Source of the DNA: Lacibacter sediminis
GTDB taxonomy: Bacteria > Bacteroidota > Bacteroidia > Chitinophagales > Chitinophagaceae
NCBI RefSeq assembly: GCF_014168535.1
Contig: NZ_CP060007.1
Coordinates: 1,984,001-2,048,000, forward strand
Reading direction: 5' to 3'
DNA: 64,000 bases
The notes below the pieces were generated by a model, which worked only from the letters and a program-made list of their open reading frames with translations, made no database searches and was not told the origin of the DNA. A program made the position numbers and the translations under genes. Of this stretch, positions 30,412 through 40,432 are shown piece after piece. The number at the start of each line of letters is the position of its first letter. The first letter of the stretch is position 1.

Positions 30412-31632
30412 ATGCTGCTAAAGAATAACCGTTATAAAAGACAGATTCAAAAGCATCTCTATTTTGAGAAAGAGCTTTCCTGTGCTGATTTGAGTCTTTT
30501 AACCGATAAAAGCCTTCCGCTTACAACACGTGTATTGAACGAGTTAATCGAGGATGGATTGGTTGTAGAGTCTGGTTACGCTCATTCTACAGGTGGTCGT
30601 CGGCCTTTGGTTTATTCCCTTAAGGCTGATGTGCTTTACATAGTTTCTGTGGCGATGGATCAGTTGGTTACACGCATTGCTATTTTGGATATGCAGAATA
30701 ATTATGTGCTGGAGCCTCTGCGTATTGAACTTCCATTAAGCAATAATCCCGATGCGTTATCACAACTCACGCAACATATTAACAGCTACATACTTTCTTC
30801 AGGCATCTCTAAGCAAACTATTGCCGGTATCGGCATTGGTATGCCTGGTTTTATAGATGTAACAAAAGGTATCAATCATTCATTTCTTAAAACAGAAAGC
30901 GGAAGCAGCATTGTTAGTATTGTTGAAGGAGCGGTTGGCGTACCTGTATTTATAGATAATGATTCCAGTTTAATTGCCTTAGCAGAATTGAAATTTGGAG
31001 CAGCCCGCAATAAGCAAACCGTAATGGTGGTAAATGTAGGCTGGGGTATTGGTTTGGGTATGATCGTAAAAGGTGAATTGTTTCGGGGTAATAATGGTTT
31101 TGCCGGTGAATTCAGTCATATCCCTCTTTTCACGAATAATAAAATGTGTTCATGTGGTAAAAGCGGTTGCTTAGAAACGGAATCATCTTTATTTATTGTT
31201 ACAGAAAAAGCAATCGAAGGTTTAAAGCATGGAAAAGTATCGATGCTGAAAAACTTAACGCTGGAGCATGCAGAAGATTCTTCTAAGGAAATCATGGAGG
31301 CTGCTATCAAAGGTGATAAGTATGCAATTGAGTTATTGTCGGAGGCTGGTTATAATATTGGCCGTGGTATTGCTATTCTAATTCATTTACTCAACCCCGA
31401 GTTAATTATATTAAGCGGACGTGGATCCGTTGGTGGAAAAATCTGGTTGGCACCTATACAACAAGCAATCAATGAACATTGTATTCCCAAAATTGCGGAG
31501 AATACACACCTTGAAATTTCGTCACTTGGTTTTCGTGCAGAATTAATTGGAGCAGCTGCGTTAGTGATGGATCACTTTGACGCACTAGACAGGCGAAAGA
31601 ACAAAAGTTTGGGCAGCCAGGTGGAGCTATAA
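30412..31632 (+). CDS. ROK family transcriptional regulator
   Basis: A 406-residue protein with an N-terminal winged helix (residues ~8-75, SCADLSLLTDKSLPLTTRVLNELIEDGLV, then STGGRRPLVYSL), followed by a ROK sugar-binding domain: IGIGMPGFID, the VGWGIGLGMIVKGELFRGNNGFAGEFSH segment and the zinc motif CSCGKSGC. The DNA-binding domain makes it a NagC/Mlc-like repressor rather than a kinase. It lies 67 bases upstream of SusC in the same direction and should regulate this PUL in response to a sugar such as GlcNAc, mannose or fucose (inference). Confidence 0.92.
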   Translation: MLLKNNRYKRQIQKHLYFEKELSCADLSLLTDKSLPLTTRVLNELIEDGLVVESGYAHSTGGRRPLVYSLKADVLYIVSVAMDQLVTRIAILDMQNNYVLEPLRIELPLSNNPDALSQLTQHINSYILSSGISKQTIAGIGIGMPGFIDVTKGINHSFLKTESGSSIVSIVEGAVGVPVFIDNDSSLIALAELKFGAARNKQTVMVVNVGWGIGLGMIVKGELFRGNNGFAGEFSHIPLFTNNKMCSCGKSGCLETESSLFIVTEKAIEGLKHGKVSMLKNLTLEHAEDSSKEIMEAAIKGDKYAIELLSEAGYNIGRGIAILIHLLNPELIILSGRGSVGGKIWLAPIQQAINEHCIPKIAENTHLEISSLGFRAELIGAAALVMDHFDALDRRKNKSLGSQVEL

Positions 31633-31699
31633 TATTATTCTTTACTTACTTCCATTATTTACATCAGTCTCTTATTCTTTAACCAAAAAACAAACTGCA

Positions 31700-34600
31700 A
31701 TGAAAATGTTGTTTAAACGATTGCTGCTTTTTGCAATAGCAGCAATGTGCTTCCTAAACGTGATAGCACAGGAAAAAAAGACGGTTACCGGCACCGTAAA
31801 GGATGCGGAGGGAACCCCCCTGGCCTCGGTAACTATTAAAGAAAAAGGTACTACCAATCAAACAACAACAGGTGCAAACGGGGCTTTCCGTATTAATGTG
31901 GCCGCCAATGCTATCCTGGTATTTACTTCTATTGGATATGAGGCCAAAGAAGAGAGTTTGAATGGCAGAACCGCTATTGAAGTAAGCCTGGATATATCCA
32001 GCAAAGAAATCGGCGAAGTGGTGGTAACATCATTGGGTATTACACGTGAAAAGAAAGCACTTGGTTATGCAAGCTCTACTATTAAAGCGGAAGATCTGAC
32101 ACAAGCCGGATCACCAAATTTTGCAGCTGCATTGTATGGTAAAGCTCCTGGTGTACGTATTGGTGCAACACCGGGTGGTGCAACCAGTGCAGTAAACATC
32201 AACATTCGTGGGATTAACTCTATTACGGGTAAAAACCAACCTTTGATTGTAATGGATGGTGTACCTATCCGCAATGAAGAAGTGCGTAACAATGATTATT
32301 GGAACGATCAACGTCTACGTGGTAATGGTTTGTTAGACATCAACCCTGAAGACATTGAAAATATTTCCATTCTGAAAGGTGCGTCTGCTGCTGCTCTTTA
32401 TGGCTCAGAAGCTGTTAACGGTGTTGTATTGATCACTACCAAAAAGGGATCAAAAAGTAGCAAAGGTTTCAGTGTTGATTTCAATGCTAACTACAGTGTT
32501 GACCAGGTAGCTTATTTACCCCGTTATCAAAATGTTCGTGGTGCAGGTGCACCCATACATGTAAGCAATGGCGGACAGGATGCTGAAGGTTTTGTTTATT
32601 ATGATACGAATGGTGATGGTATAAAAGAAACAAGAGGTATTCTTGGTTACAGTATTAATTTCGGACCTAAGTTCGATGGTAAGCCAACAATGGGTTGGGA
32701 TGGTGTTATTCGTCCATACGAAGCACAAAAAGATAATTATGCCGGCTTATTCCAAACAGGAAGAAGTTCAAGTATTAACGTAGCCGTTTCGCAATCATCA
32801 GCAAATGCTACAACAAGGTTTTCTTTAACACGTCAGCAAAACCAGGGTATCAGCCTTGGTGCAGATAACTATAAAAACATTGCCAATCTTAATACTTCAC
32901 TTAGGTTGGGTAAAAAGTTTACAACAGATGTAATCGTAAACTTTATCAACCAGAAAACGCACAACCGTCCTTATTCCATTGATCGTATGATCAACAATTT
33001 TACAGGTATGATGGGACGTTTTGATAATGCAGACTGGTACCTCAATAAGTATCAAACCAGCAAGGGTTACAGATATGTAACAGGCACAAATCAAAGTTTA
33101 ACGCCGGGTGAAAATATCATCTACAATGGCTTTAAAGGTGATATTGCTGATTATGTTTGGAGAGTTAAAGAACATAATGAAGATGAGTATAGCAACCGTA
33201 TCATTGGTAGCGTAACAAATACATGGCAAATTATCAGAGATCTGCGTTTACGTACAAGATTCTCCAGTGATTTCACTTCACTTCGTTCAGAAAGCAAACA
33301 GTCAACTGAAATTCCTTTGGCATTTGGTAATTCAGGATATTTTGGCATGAACTCTTATCAAAATAATATCCTTTATGGCGATGTATTGCTTACTTATACT
33401 AAGCGTTTAACCACAGATATTGAATTGAATGCCATGGCTGGTTACACTGCAACCAAAGAGACTCAAACCACAATGGGACGTGGTACAAACGGAGGTTTAA
33501 GTACAGAAAACCTGTTTGACATTGCTGCATCAGTAAATACAGCAAACAGTTCTTCATCAAGATTCTTCCTGGTAAAAGATGCGATGATAGGAACGGTAAA
33601 TGCAAACTACAAAGACTACTTGTTTCTTGAAGCAACAGTGCGTAGAGACCGTACATCTGTAATGAACCCAAGTCATAACAGTTTTGTTTATCCTTCAGTT
33701 AACTCAAGCTTTATTCTTTCTGATGCGTTTCAATTGCCTTCGTATATAAGCTATGCCAAAGTGCGTGCATCATGGGGCGTAGTAGGTAACTATCCTGATA
33801 TCTACAATGCCAATATAGCCTATAACCAAAATACATTAGGTGTGCAAAGTGTAGGTGGTCAGCCGGTGTTGTACACAACCATTCCTTCAACTTTTGGTAA
33901 CGACGCTATTAAGCCGGAAGAAAAACATGAAGTTGAATTTGGTATCGAAGCAAGATTTTTAAAGAATCGCTTAGGAGTTGAAGTTTCTTATTACAATGCA
34001 CAGATCAGAGATCAGATTTTGCCGTTAACAATTCCTGCAAGTTCTGGCGCTACATCTGTTCTTACCAATATCGGCACACTTCGCAACCAGGGTATCGAAA
34101 TTGCCATTAATGGTACGCCAATCAACAAGCAGAATTTTAAATGGGAAACCGGTATCAACTTTTCACAAAACAAAAATATTGTTGAAAAACTGGCATCTGG
34201 TTCAAATGAGTTGTTACATGCCGATTATGATGGTAACGCTGCTCAGTTGAAATCTGTTGTTGGTCAGGCAATGGGCGATTTTTATGCGCATCCTGTATTA
34301 ACCAATAATAAGGGTGAAAAAGTTGTAGGGTCAAACGGTTTGTATTCACTTGACGCTAACAATATGGTGAAAGTTGGTAATGCAATGCCAAAGGTAGTAG
34401 GTGGTTTCTTCAATACACTCAGGTACAAAAATTTCAATTTGGATGTACTTACCGATTTCCGTTTTGGTGGTTATGTAATGCCAACCGGTATTTATTGGAT
34501 GATCAGCCGTGGTTTGCTCGAAGAAAGTTTGAATTTTATGGATAAGGAACGTGGTGGTGTAAGTTATTATGTAAACGCTCAGGGAAAAGGTGTGCAAACA

Positions 34601-35029
34601 AGCAACGCAACCGGTCCTAATGGCGAGAAAGTACACAATGATGGTATCCTGGTTGATGGTGTTACTTCAGATGGTCAAAAAAATACCAATGTTATTTCAC
34701 AGGCGTATTATTATTGGAATACTTACAACTGGGGTGGTCCTCAATACAGCTATTCAAGATATGAACTGTATATTCAGAAGAACTCTTACATTAAATTAAG
34801 AGAGGTATCACTTAGCTACACATTGCCAGAGAAAGCTGCAAAATTTGTTGGTGCAAGAAAAGTTCAACTTTCTGCATTTGGCCGCAACCTGTTCTATCTC
34901 TACAGAACATTAAAGGATATGGATGCTGAACAAACAACAGCAGGTTCAAGATGGTTCCAAACATTGAACAATGCCGGTACAAACCCATCAACAAGAAGTT
35001 ATGGTGTAATGATCAGGGCAAATTTCTAA
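31700..35029 (+). CDS. susC: SusC/RagA family TonB-linked outer membrane protein (PUL 1)
   Basis: A 1109-residue protein with a Sec signal ending near VIAQE. Domains in order: CarboxypepD_reg-like (TVTGTVKDAEGTPLASVTIKEKGT), plug (NFAAALYGKAPGVRIGATPGG, DGVPIRNEE, ISILKGASAAALYGSEAVNGVVLITTKKG), and a 22-strand barrel. The ILKGASAAALYG segment is the SusC signature. With SusD 27 bases downstream it forms the outer-membrane import pair for oligosaccharides released by the GH enzymes of this locus. Confidence 0.97.
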   Translation: MKMLFKRLLLFAIAAMCFLNVIAQEKKTVTGTVKDAEGTPLASVTIKEKGTTNQTTTGANGAFRINVAANAILVFTSIGYEAKEESLNGRTAIEVSLDISSKEIGEVVVTSLGITREKKALGYASSTIKAEDLTQAGSPNFAAALYGKAPGVRIGATPGGATSAVNINIRGINSITGKNQPLIVMDGVPIRNEEVRNNDYWNDQRLRGNGLLDINPEDIENISILKGASAAALYGSEAVNGVVLITTKKGSKSSKGFSVDFNANYSVDQVAYLPRYQNVRGAGAPIHVSNGGQDAEGFVYYDTNGDGIKETRGILGYSINFGPKFDGKPTMGWDGVIRPYEAQKDNYAGLFQTGRSSSINVAVSQSSANATTRFSLTRQQNQGISLGADNYKNIANLNTSLRLGKKFTTDVIVNFINQKTHNRPYSIDRMINNFTGMMGRFDNADWYLNKYQTSKGYRYVTGTNQSLTPGENIIYNGFKGDIADYVWRVKEHNEDEYSNRIIGSVTNTWQIIRDLRLRTRFSSDFTSLRSESKQSTEIPLAFGNSGYFGMNSYQNNILYGDVLLTYTKRLTTDIELNAMAGYTATKETQTTMGRGTNGGLSTENLFDIAASVNTANSSSSRFFLVKDAMIGTVNANYKDYLFLEATVRRDRTSVMNPSHNSFVYPSVNSSFILSDAFQLPSYISYAKVRASWGVVGNYPDIYNANIAYNQNTLGVQSVGGQPVLYTTIPSTFGNDAIKPEEKHEVEFGIEARFLKNRLGVEVSYYNAQIRDQILPLTIPASSGATSVLTNIGTLRNQGIEIAINGTPINKQNFKWETGINFSQNKNIVEKLASGSNELLHADYDGNAAQLKSVVGQAMGDFYAHPVLTNNKGEKVVGSNGLYSLDANNMVKVGNAMPKVVGGFFNTLRYKNFNLDVLTDFRFGGYVMPTGIYWMISRGLLEESLNFMDKERGGVSYYVNAQGKGVQTSNATGPNGEKVHNDGILVDGVTSDGQKNTNVISQAYYYWNTYNWGGPQYSYSRYELYIQKNSYIKLREVSLSYTLPEKAAKFVGARKVQLSAFGRNLFYLYRTLKDMDAEQTTAGSRWFQTLNNAGTNPSTRSYGVMIRANF

Positions 35030-35056
35030 TTCTGATTAACGACTAAAAAAGTAATT

Positions 35057-36643
35057 ATGAAAAAAATAATATTGATGTGTGTAACAGCATTATCGCTGGC
35101 AATGACCTCCTGTAAAAAGCAGGACTTTGCAGATAATTATGCTGATCCATCGAAAATCTCAAACACATCTGTTGAGAAACAGTTTGCAGGATTCTTATCT
35201 TCCAACAGAGAGTATGTACTGCCTGCTTATTGGAATTATTTTGTAGTACTGCGTACAACGGTTAACAGGTATGCACAGGCAGTTGGCTGGGTTAATTCAA
35301 CAGGCCAATATATTCCGGGCGCTGCCAGTATAAATGATCGTTGGAATAACTATTATAATTTCCTGGCACAGTACAGAGAATTAGAGAAAGTTTATACTGC
35401 AATGAGTACATCCGATCAGCAACTGCGCAGGATTTATATGATCGCAGCAACTATTTATTTGTATGATCATACACAAAAAGTAGTTGACCTGCATGGTGAT
35501 ATTCCATGGTCAGAAGCCGGTAAGTTGAGTGCAAACGGTGGTGACTATTCTGTTTCGTTACCTAAATATGATAAAGCAGAAGACATCTACACTAAAATGC
35601 TCGATGATCTGAAAGCATTTGCAGATGAGTTAAACTCTATTACAGTGACTAATGCAATTCAAACGGGTTTCAAAAACCAGGATATTGTAAACAAGGGGAA
35701 TATGGCAATGTGGAAAAAATATTGCAATTCACTTCGTTTGCGTATGTTGGGAAGAGTATCAGGTGTATCTGCTTTTCAAACAAGAGCAGCTACAGAAACT
35801 GCTGCAATATTAGGTGCTCCTGCTACTTATCCAATTGTAGAAACAAATGCTGATAATGTACAGATCAAAGTACATGATCTGAATACTCCGCTTAACTCAA
35901 GCGGTTTCAGAACAGGTTTAGAGGATTGGGACGGTAATCTTGCAGGAAAAGTAATGATTGATCACATGAATACCAATGTGGATCCAAGAAGAAGAGCAAT
36001 GTTTGAACCTGGACCAAGCGCACCAGGCGGCGCATACATAGGTCTTGATCCAATGGCTACTTCAGCAACACAAACCACGTTGGTTGCAGGTGGTACACTT
36101 GCCCGTTACAATCGTTCAACTATCAGCCGTAACCAATTTTTTCCGGGCGTATTGGTAAATGCAGCCGAAGTAAGCTTCCTGATTGCAGAAGCGTACCTGA
36201 AAGCCGGAAACAATACAGCAGCTAAAACCGCTTATAATGCGGGTATTGCTAAGTCAATTGAAAACTATTACTTATACAGAACTGTAAGTAATGATAACAC
36301 AGCTGGTGCACTTGCTCCTTTAGTTCCGGCAGAAGTTACTGCTTACCAGGCTATGGCAGGAGTAAACTGGGATTTAGCTGCTACCACTGCTGATAAACTG
36401 AAATTGATCGCTACTCAAAAATGGATCGACTTCAGTGTTATTCAGCCTTTGGATAGCTGGGCAGAAGTACGTCGTTTGAACAGTCCTGTTTTCAACTTTG
36501 AAGTTGATAATTCTAATGCACAACAACTTCCTCCAACACGGTGGTTGTATGCTACATCAGAACCAACTTACAATGCTGCGAATTACAGCCTGGTAAAACC
36601 AAAGGATAATCTCACAACAAAAATTTTCTGGGATATTAACTAA
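35057..36643 (+). CDS. susD: SusD/RagB-like outer membrane lipoprotein (SusD_2 type, PUL 1)
   Basis: A 528-residue lipoprotein: the signal ends with SCKKQDF, Cys about residue 19. The sequence (SVEKQFAGFLSSNREYVLPAYWNYFVVLRTTVNRYAQAVGW, TIYLYDHTQKVVDLHGDIPWSEAG, VSFLIAEAYLKAG) follows the SusD-like_2 (PF12771) subgroup, which differs from that of the second PUL. It acts as the glycan-capturing lid of the SusC channel encoded upstream. A strong hairpin follows at 36673. Confidence 0.95.
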   Translation: MKKIILMCVTALSLAMTSCKKQDFADNYADPSKISNTSVEKQFAGFLSSNREYVLPAYWNYFVVLRTTVNRYAQAVGWVNSTGQYIPGAASINDRWNNYYNFLAQYRELEKVYTAMSTSDQQLRRIYMIAATIYLYDHTQKVVDLHGDIPWSEAGKLSANGGDYSVSLPKYDKAEDIYTKMLDDLKAFADELNSITVTNAIQTGFKNQDIVNKGNMAMWKKYCNSLRLRMLGRVSGVSAFQTRAATETAAILGAPATYPIVETNADNVQIKVHDLNTPLNSSGFRTGLEDWDGNLAGKVMIDHMNTNVDPRRRAMFEPGPSAPGGAYIGLDPMATSATQTTLVAGGTLARYNRSTISRNQFFPGVLVNAAEVSFLIAEAYLKAGNNTAAKTAYNAGIAKSIENYYLYRTVSNDNTAGALAPLVPAEVTAYQAMAGVNWDLAATTADKLKLIATQKWIDFSVIQPLDSWAEVRRLNSPVFNFEVDNSNAQQLPPTRWLYATSEPTYNAANYSLVKPKDNLTTKIFWDIN

Positions 36644-36672
36644 AATGTGATCAGCAGTTTTTGGTTAAAAGA

Positions 36673-36700
36673 AACAGGGTCTCTTAAGTGAGGCCCTGTT
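36673..36700 (+). terminator. Hairpin after susD (terminator or attenuator)
   Basis: AACAGGGTCTC (36673-36683) pairs with GAGGCCCTGTT (36690-36700), 11 bp with one T-G wobble and loop TTAAGT. The following bases are only moderately T-rich, so it may give partial termination or protect the susCD mRNA end rather than stop transcription fully. Confidence 0.55.
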
Positions 36701-36797
36701 ATCATAAAACAAACTGTCTGTTCATTATTGATGAAATAAAGGTTTGTTTCTAGGAATGAGTTCGTTTTATTTCAAAGCCTTTTTAACGAAAATGGAT

Positions 36798-38255
36798 ATG
36801 AACAAAAAAATGTTGAAGCTGGGATTTGTAGTGTTGCTGGTTTTATCAACAAATGTGCATCAATTAACCGCACAGCATAAAGAATACTATCCGGATCCTG
36901 ATACGGCTATTCAGCGCAGGTTAGAAGAATGGAAGGATCTGAAGTTTGGATTACTGATGCATTGGGGAACTTACAGCCAATGGGGAATTGTTGAAAGCTG
37001 GAGTATTTGTCCCGAAGATCTTGGCTGGGCAACCGGTGCAAGGAAAAAAGGTGTTGCAGATAATTATGTTGACTATGTAAAGGCGTACGAAAAACTGCAA
37101 ACAACATTTAATCCTGTAAAGTTTAATCCCGAAAAATGGGCGGCAGCTGCTAAAAATGCAGGTATGAAGTACATGGTGTTTACAACAAAACATCATGATG
37201 GGTTTACAATGTTCGATTCGAAGTTTACAGATTACAAGATCACGGATAAAGCAACGCCGTTTTCGAGTAATCCAAGAAGTAATATTACAAAAGAAGTGTT
37301 CAACGCATTTCGTAAAGAGAATATGTGGATCGGAGCTTATTTTTCAAAGCCCGATTGGCATACCGATTATTATTGGTGGAAACAATTTCCGCAAAGCGAT
37401 CGTAACCCAAGTTATTCTGTTCAGAAATATCCTGAACAATGGAAAAAATTTATAGACTTTACGCATAACCAGATCAACGAACTGGTAAGCGATTATGGTA
37501 AAGTTGATATTCTCTGGCTTGATGGTGGTTGGGTGCGTAAAAAAACAGAGGAAGAAATAAAGACAGAAATGTTTGAAGTGTATGAAGGAAGCAGATGGGC
37601 ACGCAATCCACAAAGTCAGGATATTAATATGCCTGAGCTTGTAAAAAAAGTTAGGGCAAAGCAGCCTAAACTTATTGTTGTTGACAGAGCAGTACCCGGT
37701 GAACAGCAGAATTATCTTACACCTGAGCAACATATTCCTGAAAAAGGGCTGCCATATCCCTGGGAAACATGTATGACCATGGCAAACAGCTGGAGTTATG
37801 TTCCAAACGATCAATACAAATCAACAAATGAATTAATTGAAAAACTGGTTGACATTGTAAGTAAAGGTGGAAATTATCTGTTGAACATCGGACCAAGTCC
37901 CGAAGGTGAGTTTGATCCTGTTGCATACGACCGCTTAAAAGAAATAGGTGTGTGGATGAAGCTGAATGGTCAGGCAATTTATGGTACACGTAATTACAAA
38001 TTGTTTGGCGAAGGCGATAACATTCGTTTTACACAAAGTAAGGATGGAAAAACATTGAATATTTTCCTGTTCAACTATCCGCAAGGGAATGTACGTATCA
38101 AGAATGTTTCATTCAATGCAAATTCAACTGTAAAATTGATTGGTAGTAATCAAAAATTAAAATGGAAAGCCGGTGGTGAAGGTGTTGATATTTCATTGCC
38201 TGCTTCGTTGAAAGCTGTAACAGATCATGTGTGGGTGTTGCAGGTGCAGTTATAA
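36798..38255 (+). CDS. Alpha-L-fucosidase, GH29 (first copy)
   Basis: About 485 residues with a signal peptide (ending near LTAQH). GH29 motifs: LKFGLLMHWGTYSQWG, the FTTKHHDGFTMFDS substrate-binding segment and VDILWLDGGW with the nucleophile Asp. GGNYLLNIGPSPEGE closes the catalytic domain. It removes terminal alpha-fucose from glycans in the periplasm or outer membrane. Starts at ATG 36798 (or 36792); the frame from 36744 has no signal before it. It lies 154 bases after susD. Confidence 0.92.
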   Translation: MNKKMLKLGFVVLLVLSTNVHQLTAQHKEYYPDPDTAIQRRLEEWKDLKFGLLMHWGTYSQWGIVESWSICPEDLGWATGARKKGVADNYVDYVKAYEKLQTTFNPVKFNPEKWAAAAKNAGMKYMVFTTKHHDGFTMFDSKFTDYKITDKATPFSSNPRSNITKEVFNAFRKENMWIGAYFSKPDWHTDYYWWKQFPQSDRNPSYSVQKYPEQWKKFIDFTHNQINELVSDYGKVDILWLDGGWVRKKTEEEIKTEMFEVYEGSRWARNPQSQDINMPELVKKVRAKQPKLIVVDRAVPGEQQNYLTPEQHIPEKGLPYPWETCMTMANSWSYVPNDQYKSTNELIEKLVDIVSKGGNYLLNIGPSPEGEFDPVAYDRLKEIGVWMKLNGQAIYGTRNYKLFGEGDNIRFTQSKDGKTLNIFLFNYPQGNVRIKNVSFNANSTVKLIGSNQKLKWKAGGEGVDISLPASLKAVTDHVWVLQVQL

Positions 38256-38344
38256 ATGATGCAGTACTTAGTGTGCATGTAAAAATATTCCTATGAACTA
38301 GTCAATTTTCTCATAATCAGTAGTTTTAGCATACAAAACTATAC

Positions 38345-38374
38345 GGCCGGCCATTCCTGGCTGGCCTCTTTTTT
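38345..38374 (+). terminator. Rho-independent terminator after first GH29
   Basis: GGCCGGCC (38345-38352) pairs with GGCTGGCC (38359-38366), 8 bp with one G-T wobble, loop ATTCCT, followed by TCTTTTTT. This is the clearest terminator in the PUL and separates the ROK-susCD-GH29 unit from the GH2-GH29-GH92 genes, which would then have their own promoter or depend on read-through. Confidence 0.8.
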
Positions 38375-38401
38375 AAAACCGGATGTGGTTAATTGTTTTT
38401 T

Positions 38402-40399
38402 ATGAACAAAGAATTCCTCTTTTCGCTGCTGCTTTGTTTTATCTCCGCTACTGCAAGTGCACAAGCAACTGTTCAGAAAATACTATTGCATCAAAACTGG
38501 CAATTCAGCCAGCACAACCAAGGCAAATGGTATGCTGCTAAAGTTCCCGGCACAGTGCATACCGATCTGCTGAACAACAAACTTATTCCCGATCCTTACT
38601 ACAGAGACAATGAAAAAAAACTGCAATGGATCGGCGAAACTAATTGGGAATACAAAACAACATTTACAACAACTGCTTCTGTTTTACAGAAAAGAAATAT
38701 TGAACTGGTATTTGATGGATTAGATACTTATGCTGATGTGTATTTAAATGGTCAGCTTCTTTTTTCTGCTGATAATATGTTTCGCCAGTGGAAAACTGAT
38801 GTGAAAAAATTACTCAAACCCAACAATACTTTATTGATCCGTTTTGCATCAGCAAAAAACACAGTTGATTCGATTGCAAAATCGAAGCTGCCATTTGTAT
38901 TGCCCGACAATGCAAGAACCTATGCCCGCAAAGCACAATATCATTTCGGTTGGGATTGGGGCCCGACATTTATTACCTGTGGTATCTGGAAAAACGTTTA
39001 CCTCGAAGCATTTAATGAACGAGCTGCAGAAAAACAGTTTACTGCAGTCAATAAAGTTGAACTGGTGCAGGAGCCTGATCAATACGGTAAAACATTTTAT
39101 TTTAAAATTGATGGCAAGACGGTATATATGAAAGGAGCGAATTATATTCCTTCCGATATGTTTACTTCACGCTTAACAAAAGAAGACTATCGAAAAATTT
39201 TAATGCTGGCAAAAGATGCCAACATGAACATGCTGCGTATATGGGGCGGTGGTATTTATGAAGATGATGTGTTTTACGATTTGTGTGATGAGCTGGGGAT
39301 TTACATCTGGCAGGATTTTATGTTTGCCGGAGCAATGGTTCCCGGCGATGAACAGTTTTTCAATAGTGTAAAAGAAGAAATCAAATATCAGATCAAGCGG
39401 CTTCGTCATCATAAATCAATTGTAGTATGGTGTGGCAATAACGAAGTAGATGAAGCATGGCATCAATGGGGCTGGCAAAATCAATTCAATCTGCATGGCA
39501 ATGATTCGGCAAGAGTTTGGAATGATTATGTGCGGTTGTTTCGAGACAGTATCACGACATGGGTAAATGAGTTTGATGGCACAAGGCCGTATGTAAGCAC
39601 TTCACCAACGAATGGATGGGGACGTGCAAAAAGTATTACCGAAGGCGATAGTCATTATTGGGGTGTTTGGTGGGGATTGGAGCCGGTGGAAGTATTTGAG
39701 CAAAAGACCGGTCGTTTTGTAAGTGAATACGGCATGCAGGCGATGCCCAATTATAGCAGCATTGAAAAGTTTACGTTGCCGCAGGATCGCTTTCTGTTTT
39801 CAGATGTCATCAATCATCATCAGAAAGCCGGTAATGGCTTTCTGAAAATACAATCGTACCTGCATCGTTATTTTATCGATTCAACCAAATTGAAACAACT
39901 CTCATTACAAGATTATACTTATCTCACACAATGTTTGCAGTACTACAGTTTTAAAAATGCAATTGCTATTCATCGCAGTAAAGAACCTTATAACATGGGT
40001 ACGTTGTTATGGCAGTTAAACGATTGCTGGCCTGTTGCCAGCTGGAGTATTACCGATTACAGTCGTGAACCCAAAGCTGCATGGTATGCGGTAAAAGAAG
40101 CATATCGTGATGATGTGAAACCTGCAAGAGACACTGTGTATCCAAAAAATCTTGCATTGAAGAAACCTTCATTTGTAATAAAACATGAAGGGGAGAATCT
40201 TTTCAGTATTGTAAGTAATGTAGATGCGAAATATGTGTACCTCTATAAACAACAATCATTTTTTAATATCGACGATAATTATTTTGATTTGAAAGCAGGT
40301 GTAAAGAAATATCTGCATGTGAAGAACAGGTATTTCTCAGCAAATGAAATACCGGTGATTAAAATAAAAACGCTTTATGATGTGTTGGGAAAACGATAA
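38402..40399 (+). CDS. Beta-mannosidase, GH2 family, shortened
   Basis: A 665-residue protein with Sec signal (ending TASAQA). N-terminal GH2 sugar-binding domain (WQFSQHNQGKWYAAKVPGTVHTDLL to FGWDWGPTFITCGIWKNVYLEAF, ~residue 204), then the TIM-barrel with acid/base WCGNNEVDEAW and nucleophile FVSEYGMQAMP. Family members are usually ~840-860 residues. The Ig-like domain 2 expected between residues 204 and 217 is missing, and the domain usually following AYRDD appears absent too, leaving only the final C-terminal domain. Active-site residues are intact. It cleaves terminal beta-mannose (e.g. the N-glycan core). Confidence 0.9.
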   Translation: MNKEFLFSLLLCFISATASAQATVQKILLHQNWQFSQHNQGKWYAAKVPGTVHTDLLNNKLIPDPYYRDNEKKLQWIGETNWEYKTTFTTTASVLQKRNIELVFDGLDTYADVYLNGQLLFSADNMFRQWKTDVKKLLKPNNTLLIRFASAKNTVDSIAKSKLPFVLPDNARTYARKAQYHFGWDWGPTFITCGIWKNVYLEAFNERAAEKQFTAVNKVELVQEPDQYGKTFYFKIDGKTVYMKGANYIPSDMFTSRLTKEDYRKILMLAKDANMNMLRIWGGGIYEDDVFYDLCDELGIYIWQDFMFAGAMVPGDEQFFNSVKEEIKYQIKRLRHHKSIVVWCGNNEVDEAWHQWGWQNQFNLHGNDSARVWNDYVRLFRDSITTWVNEFDGTRPYVSTSPTNGWGRAKSITEGDSHYWGVWWGLEPVEVFEQKTGRFVSEYGMQAMPNYSSIEKFTLPQDRFLFSDVINHHQKAGNGFLKIQSYLHRYFIDSTKLKQLSLQDYTYLTQCLQYYSFKNAIAIHRSKEPYNMGTLLWQLNDCWPVASWSITDYSREPKAAWYAVKEAYRDDVKPARDTVYPKNLALKKPSFVIKHEGENLFSIVSNVDAKYVYLYKQQSFFNIDDNYFDLKAGVKKYLHVKNRYFSANEIPVIKIKTLYDVLGKR

Positions 40400-40432
40400 T
40401 ACAAAAATTAGTCAGTTAAATAATATATAGTA

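Noticed and set aside
37344..37814. 156-residue minus-strand ORF inside the first GH29 gene
   Set aside because: Antisense to a conserved fucosidase domain; no domain or signal recognised.
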